From: Photobacterium frigidiphilum
GTDB lineage: Bacteria > Pseudomonadota > Gammaproteobacteria > Enterobacterales > Vibrionaceae
Assembly (NCBI RefSeq): GCF_003025615.1
Contig: NZ_PYMJ01000036.1
Location: 1-59,357 of the forward strand
Reading direction: 5' to 3'
Length of the DNA: 59,357 nucleotides
Positions 26,475 to 36,151 of the stretch are shown piece after piece. The notes below the pieces were generated by a model. It was not told the origin of the DNA. It saw nothing but the letters and a program-made list of their open reading frames with translations, and did no database searches. How positions within the stretch are numbered: position 1 is the stretch's first letter; each line of letters begins with the position of its first letter. The translations under genes and the position numbers were made by a program.

Positions 26475-28175
26475 CTATTTCTCCCACTGAATTAACGTGC
26501 CTTTTGGCCAGTCATCACCAAGACCTTGGTATTTATTCTCTAAAATATGTCGTTTGATCTTTAGTGTTGGTGTCAGGATACCGTTTTCAATGGTCCATGG
26601 TTCTTTCACCATGAGTACACCTTTGATTTTAGCGTGTGATTCTAACTCTTTATTGATTGTTTCGATGGTACGTTCAATTTTATGTTCGTAACGTTTAGGG
26701 TCAAAGTTAGGGAATTCATGAGGAATTGCTAACAAGATAGGTGCTGGCATTCCTGAACCAATAACACACATTGTTTCAATGTTACACAGCTCGAATAAGC
26801 GTTTCTCAATGGGTACTGGTGAAACAAATTTACCTTTGGCTGTTTTAAAGGTGTCTTTAAGGCGTCCTTGAATGGTCAAATAGCCATCTTCATCAAGAAA
26901 ACCTTTATCACCAGTATATAACCAACCATCTTCATCGAAACTTTCTTGTGTAGCTTTTTCGTTCTTGTAATAACCAGAGAAAATACCCATACCTCGAACA
27001 AGTATTTCGTCACCATTTGAAATTTTAATTTCGACGCCTGGGCCAGCATTACCGACAGTACCAATCTTATCGCTACGGAACGGGTGATTAATCGTGCTAT
27101 AGGCAAAAGATTCTGTCATGCCCCATGCTTCGGTAATATTGAGTCCAATGTTTTCATACCAGCGAAGTAGTGCTGGTGATACTGGCGCTGAACCACAACC
27201 AAGCATACGTGCTTTATCTAACCCTAAGCCATCGGCAAGCTTGCGTTTGATAACACCCGAAATGAATGGGATTTTAAGCAGTATATTCAGTTTCGCTTGT
27301 GGCAATTTATCAAGAATTCGCTGCTGGAATAACGTCCATAAGCGCGGAACAGAAATGAATAACGTTGGACGATGCATTTTTACATCATCGATAAAGGTGT
27401 CGAGTGATTCAGGAAAGGCAACCTGCATACCCGCTAGGATAGAAGCACCGAAAATGTAAACGCGCTCTGTAATATGCGCAAGTGGTAAGTAAGAGAACAA
27501 GCGCTCGCCATCACGCATTCCAATGTGATCGACAATGCGTTGGGCTGACCATGAAAATGAGCCGTATGTGAGCATCGCACCCTTAGGTAAACCAGATGTA
27601 CCTGACGTGTATACAATTGACATTAATGCGTCTTGAGCATGTTTTGGACGCTCTTCGCTTGGCAAACTTTTTGCTATCACCGTATTGAACTCATGGGTAC
27701 AAGTCGGTGTACCTGGGTAGGCAAAAGATATCGTCGGTAAGTCAGGGTACTTTTCAACCACGGCATTAACCGCTTTTGCATCATCCAGTTTACCAACAAT
27801 AAGGATTTTTGATTCGCTGTGTGTCACACAGTGCTCAACCGTATCTGCTCCTGCTGTTGGAAATACAGGTACACTAATATAACTACCAAGCATTAAGGCT
27901 AAGTCAGTAATAAACCACTCAGCACAATTTTTGGACATTAGGGCGACTTTATCACCGGGCTGAATACCCATGTCGCGTAAAGCACTGACTAAACGTAGCG
28001 CTTTATCGGCGACTTCTGCAAACGTATAATCAACGAATTGTCTGTTGATTATTTGTCGAAGATATACCTCATTGGGGCGTTCACTCGCCCACTTTAAGAT
28101 CATTTCATTAGGTAAAGGCTGAGCCATAAGCGTTTCCTTTAAACGTTCGGTCTGCAGAGGTAATGTCATATTCAT
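26475..28175 (-). CDS. AMP-binding long-chain acyl-CoA synthetase
   Basis: A 566-residue adenylate-forming enzyme. The ATP/AMP signature is SIVYTSGTSGLPKGAML, followed by the GWLYTGDKGFLDEDGYLTIQGR motif and a C-terminal lysine segment (TAKGKFVSPVPIEK). It activates fatty acids to acyl-CoA through acyl-AMP in the cytoplasm or at the membrane. The sequence resembles FadD15/FAA-type long-chain synthetases more than E. coli FadD; the C-terminal domain is rather short. AAGGA precedes the ATG. It is single, and no luminescence or beta-oxidation gene is adjacent. Confidence 0.9.
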   Translation of the reverse strand: MNMTLPLQTERLKETLMAQPLPNEMILKWASERPNEVYLRQIINRQFVDYTFAEVADKALRLVSALRDMGIQPGDKVALMSKNCAEWFITDLALMLGSYISVPVFPTAGADTVEHCVTHSESKILIVGKLDDAKAVNAVVEKYPDLPTISFAYPGTPTCTHEFNTVIAKSLPSEERPKHAQDALMSIVYTSGTSGLPKGAMLTYGSFSWSAQRIVDHIGMRDGERLFSYLPLAHITERVYIFGASILAGMQVAFPESLDTFIDDVKMHRPTLFISVPRLWTLFQQRILDKLPQAKLNILLKIPFISGVIKRKLADGLGLDKARMLGCGSAPVSPALLRWYENIGLNITEAWGMTESFAYSTINHPFRSDKIGTVGNAGPGVEIKISNGDEILVRGMGIFSGYYKNEKATQESFDEDGWLYTGDKGFLDEDGYLTIQGRLKDTFKTAKGKFVSPVPIEKRLFELCNIETMCVIGSGMPAPILLAIPHEFPNFDPKRYEHKIERTIETINKELESHAKIKGVLMVKEPWTIENGILTPTLKIKRHILENKYQGLGDDWPKGTLIQWEK

Positions 28176-28476
28176 CGCGTCCTTGTGTATGTTATTATTG
28201 TGTTAAATTTAAGGCTTTCTTAACTGGTCCGTCAAGTCTAAATTCTAGTCGTGTTTCTGATGGTTAGCATAATTATTAGTGATTTATTTTGTATTCTTTT
28301 AGCTATCCTTAAGAAAAGTAACAATAAATTTTAAACGAGCGTATAATTTTTTTGTGTTTAGTAAGTTTTTGAAATAACTAAAATTCTTATTATATTGCTA
28401 TTTGTTATTTAATGCTCAGTGCAATTGGTTGATTATTGCTTCAGAAAGCATTCACTAAAGGAATGAATGGCGACTG
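28176..28476. other. Divergent intergenic region
   Basis: About 300 nt of AT-rich sequence between the acyl-CoA synthetase and the YkuD-domain gene. No repeat or RNA structure was recognised; both promoters are presumed here. Confidence 0.4.
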
Positions 28477-28500
28477 GTGAATGTATTGTATAGCAAGAAT

Positions 28501-29208
28501 ATGGATGGTATGGATGTGTTAAAGTATAAGGCTATATTTACCGCGCTTCTAACGATGACAACCACGTTAGTACAAGCAAACTGGGATTACCCTAAAAAGG
28601 GCTATCGAACTATTAATGATATCGTTCAGCATTATTCTCCTATATTAGAGCCCCGTATTTCACTTATGTTCGAACAGGTTGGCGTTCAATATCCACCAGA
28701 AAAAGTTGCGCTATTTGCCTTAAAAGAAGAAATGCAAGTTGAGTTATGGGCAAAAGATGGAGAGGCTTGGGTTTATATTAAACGGTATGATATCGCGAAA
28801 ATTAGCGGTAAATCCGGCCCTAAGTTACGCGAGGGTGATCATCAAGTTCCTGAAGGCATATACCAAGTAATCGGCCTGAACCCTAATAGTAAGTACCACC
28901 TTTCAATGCAATTAAATTACCCCAATGAATTTGATTTAAAATATGCACAGTTAGAAAAGCGTAATCGACCTGGTGCTAATATTTTCATTCATGGTAAAGC
29001 AAAGTCTGTCGGTTGTTTAGCTATGGGGGATATTGCCATTGAAGAGTTATTTCTTTTGGTTGAACGGTCTCAAATTCAGAATGTGCAAGTTGTTATTAGC
29101 CCTTCAGATCCTCGTAAGGGGCCACTTGTTCCTGCATATGGACAACCTTTTTGGGTTACGCAGCTCTACCGAAATATTGAAAAGGAAGCCCAAAAATTTG
29201 GACGCTAG
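28501..29208 (+). CDS. L,D-transpeptidase family protein (YkuD domain, YafK-like)
   Basis: About 235 residues with a signal peptide (MDVLKYKAIFTALLTMTTTLVQA). The catalytic motif IFIHGKAKSVGCLAMGD contains the His and Cys of the HX(n)SXGC YkuD signature. The segment from about 80 to 215 is the whole catalytic domain. These periplasmic enzymes cross-link or edit peptidoglycan, or attach and release Lpp-type proteins; YafK relatives act as amidases. The start is unsure: GTG 28477, ATG 28501 and ATG 28510 are all in frame, and the best ribosome-binding site (AAAGGA) instead serves an overlapping 8-codon ORF at 28464. Confidence 0.87.
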   Translation: MDGMDVLKYKAIFTALLTMTTTLVQANWDYPKKGYRTINDIVQHYSPILEPRISLMFEQVGVQYPPEKVALFALKEEMQVELWAKDGEAWVYIKRYDIAKISGKSGPKLREGDHQVPEGIYQVIGLNPNSKYHLSMQLNYPNEFDLKYAQLEKRNRPGANIFIHGKAKSVGCLAMGDIAIEELFLLVERSQIQNVQVVISPSDPRKGPLVPAYGQPFWVTQLYRNIEKEAQKFGR

Positions 29209-29342
29209 AGTCTATTGAAATATTAATAGGTTTAGCCTTTGATGCTAACTACTAACAATGAATGCCCAATTTTCCGTTTATAAAGTGTGATGTTTTACGA
29301 AGATTTTCATTTTTGACAGCTTTTTAGTTATGGTTTTGATAA

Positions 29343-29379
29343 AAAATGATAATGATACTAGTTAACGGAATATCATTTT
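29343..29379. promoter_or_regulatory. Inverted repeat with Fur-like hexamers upstream of the TetR-family gene
   Basis: AAAATGATA at 29343-29351 and its exact complement TATCATTTT at 29371-29379 flank 19 nt. The left arm continues as AATGATAATGATAC, which resembles two Fur hexamers. It lies about 110-145 nt before the regulator gene. It may be an operator for that regulator or for Fur. Confidence 0.4.
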
Positions 29380-29486
29380 GTAATACTAGCCAAAGATACT
29401 AACTAAAAGAACATCACATTAGCTATTTGGGCCTGCACTCAATAGAAGCTGTTGATTAAAACATCTAGATACAGAGCCAACTAATT

Positions 29487-29948
29487 ATGCCAAAGCGTAG
29501 TAAAGAAGATACAGAGATAACTATCCAAACAATTATGGATGCCGTTGTTGATCAAATTTTACGATTAGGTTACGACAAAATGTCGTATACAACATTGAGT
29601 AAGCAAACAGGGATTTCTCGTACTGGCATCAGCCACCATTTCCCCAAAAAGCAAGATTTTGCTAACGCACTTGATGGTAGGATCTTTCGTTTGTTTGTTG
29701 AAAGATTGAATCTTGACAATGGTCTTGATGCGTTTGTGGCTAGCTGGGTTGAAGCGCTTGAAGATGAAAAATTTAGTGCTATCTTACGTTTACTATTTCA
29801 CCATATCGTTTCAGCTGAAAATTCAAGCGAATTTGCTTTGCGTGGTATTGAGCGTTTATATGCTCTGTGTAAAGAACGCTACGGAGACGATAGCATTAAA
29901 GAGTTAGAATGGTTATTGGGTAAATCGCTAATTAGCCTTGCTCGTTAA
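29487..29948 (+). CDS. TetR/AcrR-family transcriptional regulator
   Basis: A 153-residue protein, short for the family (usually about 190-210). The N-terminal HTH reads MSYTTLSKQTGISRTGISHHFPKKQDF at residues 31-57, with the recognition helix in the TGISRTGISHHF part. The rest is a small helical ligand domain. It precedes an efflux operon (30263-35031) in the same direction, separated by a strong terminator, so it probably represses that operon and itself. The ligand is unknown. Confidence 0.85.
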   Translation: MPKRSKEDTEITIQTIMDAVVDQILRLGYDKMSYTTLSKQTGISRTGISHHFPKKQDFANALDGRIFRLFVERLNLDNGLDAFVASWVEALEDEKFSAILRLLFHHIVSAENSSEFALRGIERLYALCKERYGDDSIKELEWLLGKSLISLAR

Positions 29949-30003
29949 TCTCGTCTCTATAAGCGCGAGTTAAACAAGCCTCAAGAACTACGCAATGAAT
30001 AAT

Positions 30004-30035
30004 AAAAAACGGTCTACATGAGTAGACCGTTTTTT
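30004..30035 (+). terminator. Terminator of the TetR-family gene
   Basis: A 14-bp perfect stem at 30004-30017 and 30022-30035 with an ATGA loop ends in a T-run. The A-run on the other side makes it bidirectional. Confidence 0.95.
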
Positions 30036-30262
30036 GTTTGTTTTTATCTTATCTGTTTCTGAAATACGGATAAAATCGGCTGCGTTCAATGATCTAGAGA
30101 TAGTTAGTTTCGCAATTTAATTCTTAAGTACTCTGTTCTAGTCATTTGGTAAGCATCAATTATTTATTGAAAGACTATTAACCCTATCAATAGTAAGTTG
30201 TATTGTAGAGTTAATGCTCTAAAATAGGAATGAGTCAGCCAAATACAAAGGCTTAAAAGGGT

Positions 30263-31675
30263 TTGAAAATGAAAATAAAGCCATTTGCACTAAAGCAATT
30301 GGCCGTTGCTATTTTGGTCTTATCACCAAGTGTTCAAGCTGCATCAGTCAGCTTTAATGATGCATGGCAAACGGTTTTAACAAGCAGTGATGCACTAGCA
30401 GCAGAGCGAGCAAATGTAGATAAAGCTAGGCACTTACAAGATGCAACGAGCGATCTGTATTTACCTGATATAAGTGTATCTGCTAACTACACGAGGCTTG
30501 ATAAGCCTGTCGAAATTTCACCGTCTGATTTGCTGGGTAGTATGCCTGCTGGTGAGTCAATAGCGGCTATTCTTGGTACTAATGCTGCCTCGTTAGATAA
30601 GCTGTTTACCTCACAATTAACCGACCGTGATATTTTCACCAGCTCAATTCGTGCTATTTGGCCTATTTTTACTGGTGGGCGTATTAATGCCGCACAAGAA
30701 ATCGCGAAGGGTAAAAGCGAAGAAGCTAAATATATGCTTGTTATGCAACAGCAAGCTAAATTTGAAGATTTAACAAAATTCTATTTTGGTGTCGTGCTAA
30801 CCGAACAAGTGCTGCAGACTCGGATTGATGTAGAGCAAGGCCTGAAAAAGCACCTAGATCATGCACAGAAAATGGAACAACAGGGGCAAATTGCCAAAGT
30901 TGAACGCCTTCAGGCTGAAGCCTCTTATGATAAGGCGCGTGTCGATCGTCAAAAATCAGCGCGTGATTTAGAAATCGCGCAGGTGGCGTTAACCAAACTT
31001 CTGAAATTAAATTCTCCTGCGATGCCATCGACGACTCTTTTTACCAATGAATCGCTACCGCCGATGGATGCATTTATTGATAAAACCCTTGCAGACTACC
31101 CTGGCTTGAGCATTTTAGACGCAAAGAAAAAACAAGCGAGTGGCGTTATTGATGTCGAGAAAGGAAAGTATTACCCCGAAGTGTACCTATACGGTAACTA
31201 CAGCTTGTATGAAGACGATACATTAGCCAGCAAGACGGCACCGGATTGGGCGGTTGGGGTTGGCGTGAATATTCCTATTGTCGATACATCGGGCCGTTCA
31301 GGAAAAGTAAAAGCAGCACACAGTGCAGTAACACAAGTGAACTACCTTCGTGCGCAAGCAGAGCAAGATCTCTCTGTATTGGTTGAAAAAACGTACCGAG
31401 AAGCGAATCAATCATTAGAAGAATACAACGGATTGAAATCGAGCCTTGCACTTGCCGAAGAAAATGTACGATTGCGTGAAAAAGCATTTAGTCAGGGGTT
31501 ATCAACGTCGCTTGATGTTGTTGATGCCGAAATGTATTTAGCGGGAGTGAAAACGCAACGATTGGCTGCTGCATATCAGTATGTTATTTCGTTATCGCGT
31601 TTATTGGCAGTAAGTGGTGAAATGAACAGTTTCAATCAGTATCAACAATATCAAGGTCTTGAGGTTAAACAATGA
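30263..31675 (+). CDS. TolC-family outer-membrane efflux protein
   Basis: A 470-residue protein with a signal peptide (to SVQAAS, about residue 27) and two OEP repeats made of long coiled-coil helices, as in TolC. It forms the outer-membrane exit duct of a tripartite pump. It is the first gene of a four-gene operon, and its stop overlaps the HlyD-type gene start by 4 nt (ATGA). AAAGGG precedes the ATG. Because the cognate adaptor and permeases follow, this is a dedicated duct rather than a general TolC. Confidence 0.9.
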   Translation: MKMKIKPFALKQLAVAILVLSPSVQAASVSFNDAWQTVLTSSDALAAERANVDKARHLQDATSDLYLPDISVSANYTRLDKPVEISPSDLLGSMPAGESIAAILGTNAASLDKLFTSQLTDRDIFTSSIRAIWPIFTGGRINAAQEIAKGKSEEAKYMLVMQQQAKFEDLTKFYFGVVLTEQVLQTRIDVEQGLKKHLDHAQKMEQQGQIAKVERLQAEASYDKARVDRQKSARDLEIAQVALTKLLKLNSPAMPSTTLFTNESLPPMDAFIDKTLADYPGLSILDAKKKQASGVIDVEKGKYYPEVYLYGNYSLYEDDTLASKTAPDWAVGVGVNIPIVDTSGRSGKVKAAHSAVTQVNYLRAQAEQDLSVLVEKTYREANQSLEEYNGLKSSLALAEENVRLREKAFSQGLSTSLDVVDAEMYLAGVKTQRLAAAYQYVISLSRLLAVSGEMNSFNQYQQYQGLEVKQ

Positions 31676-32649
31676 ATAAGTTAAAGCCATTAGCGGTAGT
31701 GATACCTGCTGTCGCATTAGTCGGTTGGTTAGGTTACACCTTCTGGCAGGCTTATCAGCCTCAAGCAGAACGCATGCAAGGTCAGATTGAAGCACAACAA
31801 TATAATATTTCATCGAAAGTACCGGGACGTGTTGATGAAGTCTTAGTACGAAAAGGTGATCAGGTTGAGCGTGGGCAGCTAATCTTTACGCTACTTAGCC
31901 CAGAAATCGACGCGAAATTAATGCAAGCCAAAGCGGGCCAACAAGCTGCGGGCGCGATGGCAGAGCAAGCTGAAAAAGGGGCTCGAGTACAAGAAATAGC
32001 CGCCGCACGGGATCAGTGGCAAAAAGCTAAAGCGGCATCTTCTTTAATGAAAAAAACCTATAAGCGTATCGACAATCTTTATAAAGACGGCGTGATTGCA
32101 GAGCAAAAGCGCGATGAAGCGTACACCCAATGGCAAGCCTCGCGTTATACCGAACAAGCTGCTTATCAAATGTTTGGTATGGCAAGTGAAGGAGCGCGTG
32201 TTGAAACCAAACGTGCGGCGATGGAAAAAGAAAGAATGGCTGCGGGTGCTGTAGCTGAAGTTGAAGCGTATGCGGCTGATACTAAGATTACTAGTTGGCA
32301 TAACGGTGAAGTGACACAGGTTTTATTGCACGGTGGCGAGCTTGCCCCACAAGGATTCCCTGTTGTAAGTGTTATTGACATGAACGATGCGTGGGCTGTA
32401 TTTCACGTACGCGAAGACCGTTTAAGTGAATTTAATCAAGGTACGATTGTTGATGCTACGATTCCAGCATTGGGTGATGAGGCATATAGCTTCAAGGTAA
32501 CACATGTTGCCGTAATGGGTGATTTTGCCACATGGCGTGCAACAGATGCTTCACAAGGGTTTGATATGCGTACATTTGAGGTTGAAGCACGTCCAATGGA
32601 AGCCATAGAAGGCTTACGTGTTGGTATGAGTGTCATTTTAGAGCAGTAA
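31672..32649 (+). CDS. HlyD-family periplasmic adaptor (membrane fusion protein)
   Basis: A 325-residue protein with one N-terminal helix (residues 6-26), a biotinyl-lipoyl-like half (ISSKVPGRVDEVLVRKGDQVERGQLIF), a helical hairpin at about 85-185, the second lipoyl half (HNGEVTQVLLHGGELAPQGFPV) and a beta-barrel. It bridges inner-membrane permease and outer-membrane duct. It overlaps the TolC-like gene and is followed 4 nt later by the first permease, so the four genes are one transcript. It resembles the YbhG/YhiI type. Confidence 0.92.
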   Translation: MNKLKPLAVVIPAVALVGWLGYTFWQAYQPQAERMQGQIEAQQYNISSKVPGRVDEVLVRKGDQVERGQLIFTLLSPEIDAKLMQAKAGQQAAGAMAEQAEKGARVQEIAAARDQWQKAKAASSLMKKTYKRIDNLYKDGVIAEQKRDEAYTQWQASRYTEQAAYQMFGMASEGARVETKRAAMEKERMAAGAVAEVEAYAADTKITSWHNGEVTQVLLHGGELAPQGFPVVSVIDMNDAWAVFHVREDRLSEFNQGTIVDATIPALGDEAYSFKVTHVAVMGDFATWRATDASQGFDMRTFEVEARPMEAIEGLRVGMSVILEQ

Positions 32650-32653
32650 TTTT

Positions 32654-33862
32654 ATGGCTTTTTCTACACAATGTTACCGTGAGTGGCGAATACTTCTATC
32701 CGATAGTTGGCTAAAAGCCATGGTCTTTTGGCTGCCTGTCGTATTGTTTTTTAGTATGTGGCTGATTTTCTCTGCGGGTATAGCGCGTGATCTTCCTATT
32801 GGTGTTGTTGATCTAGACCATAGCCGCTTGTCTCGCGGTTTAGTGCGTTATTATGACGCGAGCCCAACATTGGCTGTCACTAATGTCTATACCTCTGCGA
32901 CAGAGGGGAGTCATGCTCTTAAAAATGCAGATATATATGCGTTGATTGTACTGCCAGCCCAATTAGAGAAAGATACGTTATTAGGGCGTGCTCCTGAAGT
33001 AACGGCTTTTTATAATAGCCAATATATATTAGTGGGTAAGCTGATTAATTCTGCGATGGTGCAAGCACAAGGGACTTATACCGCAGGAATCGACACGCTA
33101 AAAAACATGGCAAATGGTTCACCGGTTCCATTGCAAGCATTGGGTCAAGCTGTTCCTATCCAAAGCCAGATTACGCCATTATTTAATAGTAATAGTCACT
33201 ACGGGCAATTCTTGGTTTCTGCCGCAATACCTGCTATCTGGCAGATATTGATAGTAGCCACTACGGTATTGGCTATGTCTGCGGAATTTCGGCAAAAAGG
33301 TATATCGGCATGGCTAGCAAATAGTCCGATTAATCACGTTATTGCAAAACTACTGCCCTATACCCTGTTGTTTTGGTTACAAGGCTTTATATTCTTGTGG
33401 GCAATGTACGGTGTACTTGAATGGCCGATGCACGGTAGTTGGTTTATTTTGAGTTTGTCGCAATTACTTATGGTTGTGGCTTGCCAAAGTATGGGGGCTG
33501 CTTTCTTTCTGCTAACTCTCGATTCAACACGCGCAATAAGCTTAGTAGCTGGATTTACAGCGCCAGCCTTTGCGTTTATGGGGGTTACTTTTCCAGCTAC
33601 GGATATGCCGTTCTTAGCGCAGTTATGGCGAGCGATGTTACCTGTTAGTCATTATATAGAAATTCAAATCCAGCAGGTTGATTATGGTGCTTCATTAGCT
33701 GGCGCCATACCCAATATGATTGCATTAGCGTGTTTCGGGTTTGTTTTATTGGTTGCGATGATGAAAGCGAAAAAAATTGCCACAGTCTCTAATAGCGCTG
33801 TAAATGCAGTTACTAAGAATGCTGTGTCGAAACATTCTGATAATAAAGGAACGCAAGCATGA
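32654..33862 (+). CDS. ABC-2 type permease, first subunit
   Basis: A 402-residue protein with an N-terminal helix, an extracytoplasmic domain of about 150 residues (PIGVVDLDHSRLSRGLVRYYDASP is the typical start) and five or more C-terminal helices, the ABC2_membrane_3 layout of YhhJ/YbhR. It overlaps the next gene by 4 nt. The C-terminal tail is Ser-, Asn- and Lys-rich. It should form the membrane part of an exporter, but no ATP-binding subunit is encoded in the operon or elsewhere in this window. Confidence 0.9.
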   Translation: MAFSTQCYREWRILLSDSWLKAMVFWLPVVLFFSMWLIFSAGIARDLPIGVVDLDHSRLSRGLVRYYDASPTLAVTNVYTSATEGSHALKNADIYALIVLPAQLEKDTLLGRAPEVTAFYNSQYILVGKLINSAMVQAQGTYTAGIDTLKNMANGSPVPLQALGQAVPIQSQITPLFNSNSHYGQFLVSAAIPAIWQILIVATTVLAMSAEFRQKGISAWLANSPINHVIAKLLPYTLLFWLQGFIFLWAMYGVLEWPMHGSWFILSLSQLLMVVACQSMGAAFFLLTLDSTRAISLVAGFTAPAFAFMGVTFPATDMPFLAQLWRAMLPVSHYIEIQIQQVDYGASLAGAIPNMIALACFGFVLLVAMMKAKKIATVSNSAVNAVTKNAVSKHSDNKGTQA

Positions 33863-35031
33863 GTTGGCGTACGCTTTTCAAGTTTGAATTGACGGCAATT
33901 TTCACTAATCCATCACTGCTTTTTACTGTATTTGGTGGTGTGCTAATTTATTCGTTTCTTTATCCCTTGCCGTATTCTCAGCAGTTACCACGCGAGCAAA
34001 CTATCGCGGTAGTGAATTTGGATAATAGCCAAATGAGCAGAGAACTAGAGCGTATGGTTGATGCTACGCCTCAAGTAAATATTACCAAGCATGTTTATAG
34101 TATTGAAGAAGCTAAGTCATTACTGATTAAAGGTGATGTACATGGTTTGATGGTGATACCCACTAATTTTTATCGTGATGTACTATTGGGTAAAAGCCCA
34201 ACGGTTGCGTACGCAGGCGATGCTTCATATTTCTTAGTGTATGGTACAATCGTTGAAGGTTTAGCAACTGCTGGTGGCACATTGGGGGCTAAAGCTAAAG
34301 TCTCTCGTATGGTGATGTCAGGTGATAACCTTGTATTAGCATCAGAGCAGTATTCGGCAATGAAGTTGAATATGCGCCCAGTATTTAACCCTACTATGGG
34401 GTACATCAACTATGTTGTGCCTGCGGTATTTGTGTTGATCTTGCATCAAACATTGATGATTGCAGCGGGAATTCTGGGTGGTGGTCAGAATGAGCATCGC
34501 TTACAAGGTGGTACAGGGTATTGGTTACGTTACAGTGCATGGAAAATCGTACTGGTTCGTACCCTCTTATTGGTGTTGATATATATCCCGCTTGTTGCCT
34601 ATTATTTTGGTTATAGCTTCTCTAACTATCATATAAGCCGCTTAGCTTCGATATCTGATTTAGTCGCAATGACTATTCCATTTTTGCTGGCGGTTATTTT
34701 TGTTGGAATAATCATTGGTCAGCTTATTCCTCGTCGTGAGTTGGCAACATTAATTATCTTGTTAAGTTCATTACCTTTAGTTTTTGCTGCGGGATTTATT
34801 TGGCCTGTATCGGCAATTCCTGCTCCGATTAATGCACTTGCTCAGTTAGTACCATCAACCCCCGCTATAAACGGATTTTTGCGGTTGAATCAAATGGGCG
34901 CGAGCTTTGAACAGGTGATTAATTGGTGGGGGCAGTTATGGCTGCAAGCACTCGTATACGGTTGTATCGCGGTGTTTCTTGTTAAGCGAAATCAAGAACA
35001 AGGAAGTGTGAAACAAGTGCCATCGGAATAA
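33859..35031 (+). CDS. ABC-2 type permease, second subunit
   Basis: A 390-residue paralogue of the preceding permease with the same architecture: helix, extracytoplasmic domain (VVNLDNSQMSRELERMVDATP), then about six helices. The two are likely a heterodimer, as with YbhS and YbhR. It ends the operon; a strong terminator follows. The partner ATPase is missing from the operon, so either it is supplied from elsewhere or the complex works without one. Confidence 0.9.
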   Translation: MSWRTLFKFELTAIFTNPSLLFTVFGGVLIYSFLYPLPYSQQLPREQTIAVVNLDNSQMSRELERMVDATPQVNITKHVYSIEEAKSLLIKGDVHGLMVIPTNFYRDVLLGKSPTVAYAGDASYFLVYGTIVEGLATAGGTLGAKAKVSRMVMSGDNLVLASEQYSAMKLNMRPVFNPTMGYINYVVPAVFVLILHQTLMIAAGILGGGQNEHRLQGGTGYWLRYSAWKIVLVRTLLLVLIYIPLVAYYFGYSFSNYHISRLASISDLVAMTIPFLLAVIFVGIIIGQLIPRRELATLIILLSSLPLVFAAGFIWPVSAIPAPINALAQLVPSTPAINGFLRLNQMGASFEQVINWWGQLWLQALVYGCIAVFLVKRNQEQGSVKQVPSE

Positions 35032-35073
35032 TCAGAAGTTGTTATAACACTGTTTGTAATGATCTAAAATAGA

Positions 35074-35106
35074 AAGCCTGATGAGATAATCATCAGGCTT
35101 TTTTTT
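35074..35106 (+). terminator. Terminator of the efflux operon
   Basis: AAGCCTGATG at 35074-35083 pairs with 35091-35100, followed by eight T residues. Confidence 0.95.
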
Positions 35107-35131
35107 AGATGTTCAGCCCCTTCGATGGTTG

Positions 35132-36049
35132 CTATAAGCTTTGATTTAAATCCCAAGACGCTGACTTTTCATCAATATAAGTTTTTAGGTACGCTAAGAA
35201 GATACTTATTTTTGCTGGAATATGTTTTCTCTCTGGCAGCATCGCATAGATGGCATGTTTGGGCAGTTCATATTCAGGTATTAGCGAAATCAAGTTACCT
35301 TGTTCGATCGCAGAACCAACAATGAAGGTTGGCATCTGACAAACACCTAATCCAGCCAATAATCCTTCAAATAAAGCATCACTATTATTAACGCTGTAGT
35401 TACCTTTTGGCACGACACTAATTGGTCCTTCTGGGCCATTAAAGCGCCATTCAGATCCTGCTTGAAAATAGGAATAGCTTAAACAGTTATGATGAGCAAG
35501 ATCGAGGGGTGTACTTGGTGTGCCATGTTTTTTAAGGTAATCGGGGGATGCACATAACACGCTATGGCAGGGAGCGATACGCTTAGCTATAAGACTTGAA
35601 TCAGGTAATTTTCCAATACGTATTGCGATATCGAAACTGCCAGATATTAAATCGACGACCTTGTCATCCATTATCATCTCGACTTTGATCTTCGGATTGT
35701 CCTGCAAGAATTTTGGAATCATAGGCGCAATGTGCAAGCGTCCGAATACCATAGGAACATTGAGCCTTAATGTACCTTGCGGCTGCTCTTGCAGCATTGA
35801 TATCGCATCTTCGCCTTCATTAGCAATTGTCAGGGCATTGCGAGCATAATCGAAATATTTTTCACCAGCTTCAGTTAAGCTTAAACGTCTTGTCGTGCGT
35901 TGTAATAGCTGTATGCCAAGCTTGGCTTCGAGCTGGCTTATTCGTTTACTGACTGCAGACTTGGTTACTCCTAACTTTTCTCCCGCTAGAGAAAAACTGC
36001 CACATTCTACCACTGCTACAAAGACTGGGATTGCAGAGAAAACATCCAT
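35132..36049 (-). CDS. LysR-family transcriptional regulator
   Basis: A 305-residue protein with the N-terminal winged HTH (SFSLAGEKLGVTKSAVSKRI, residues 18-37) and the typical LysR substrate-binding domain after about residue 90. It diverges from a YdcZ-type transporter pair, the classical layout in which a LysR protein controls the divergent genes. The 100-nt gap between the two is AT-rich and should hold the operator. The effector is unknown. Confidence 0.92.
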   Translation of the reverse strand: MDVFSAIPVFVAVVECGSFSLAGEKLGVTKSAVSKRISQLEAKLGIQLLQRTTRRLSLTEAGEKYFDYARNALTIANEGEDAISMLQEQPQGTLRLNVPMVFGRLHIAPMIPKFLQDNPKIKVEMIMDDKVVDLISGSFDIAIRIGKLPDSSLIAKRIAPCHSVLCASPDYLKKHGTPSTPLDLAHHNCLSYSYFQAGSEWRFNGPEGPISVVPKGNYSVNNSDALFEGLLAGLGVCQMPTFIVGSAIEQGNLISLIPEYELPKHAIYAMLPERKHIPAKISIFLAYLKTYIDEKSASWDLNQSL

Positions 36050-36151
36050 ACTGTCAACATATACTCAACTATGATTTTCCAAACGATATATTATCAATAA
36101 AATAATAACAATATAAAATGCAGCCATTGTAACTTATGTGGTGAATAACCG

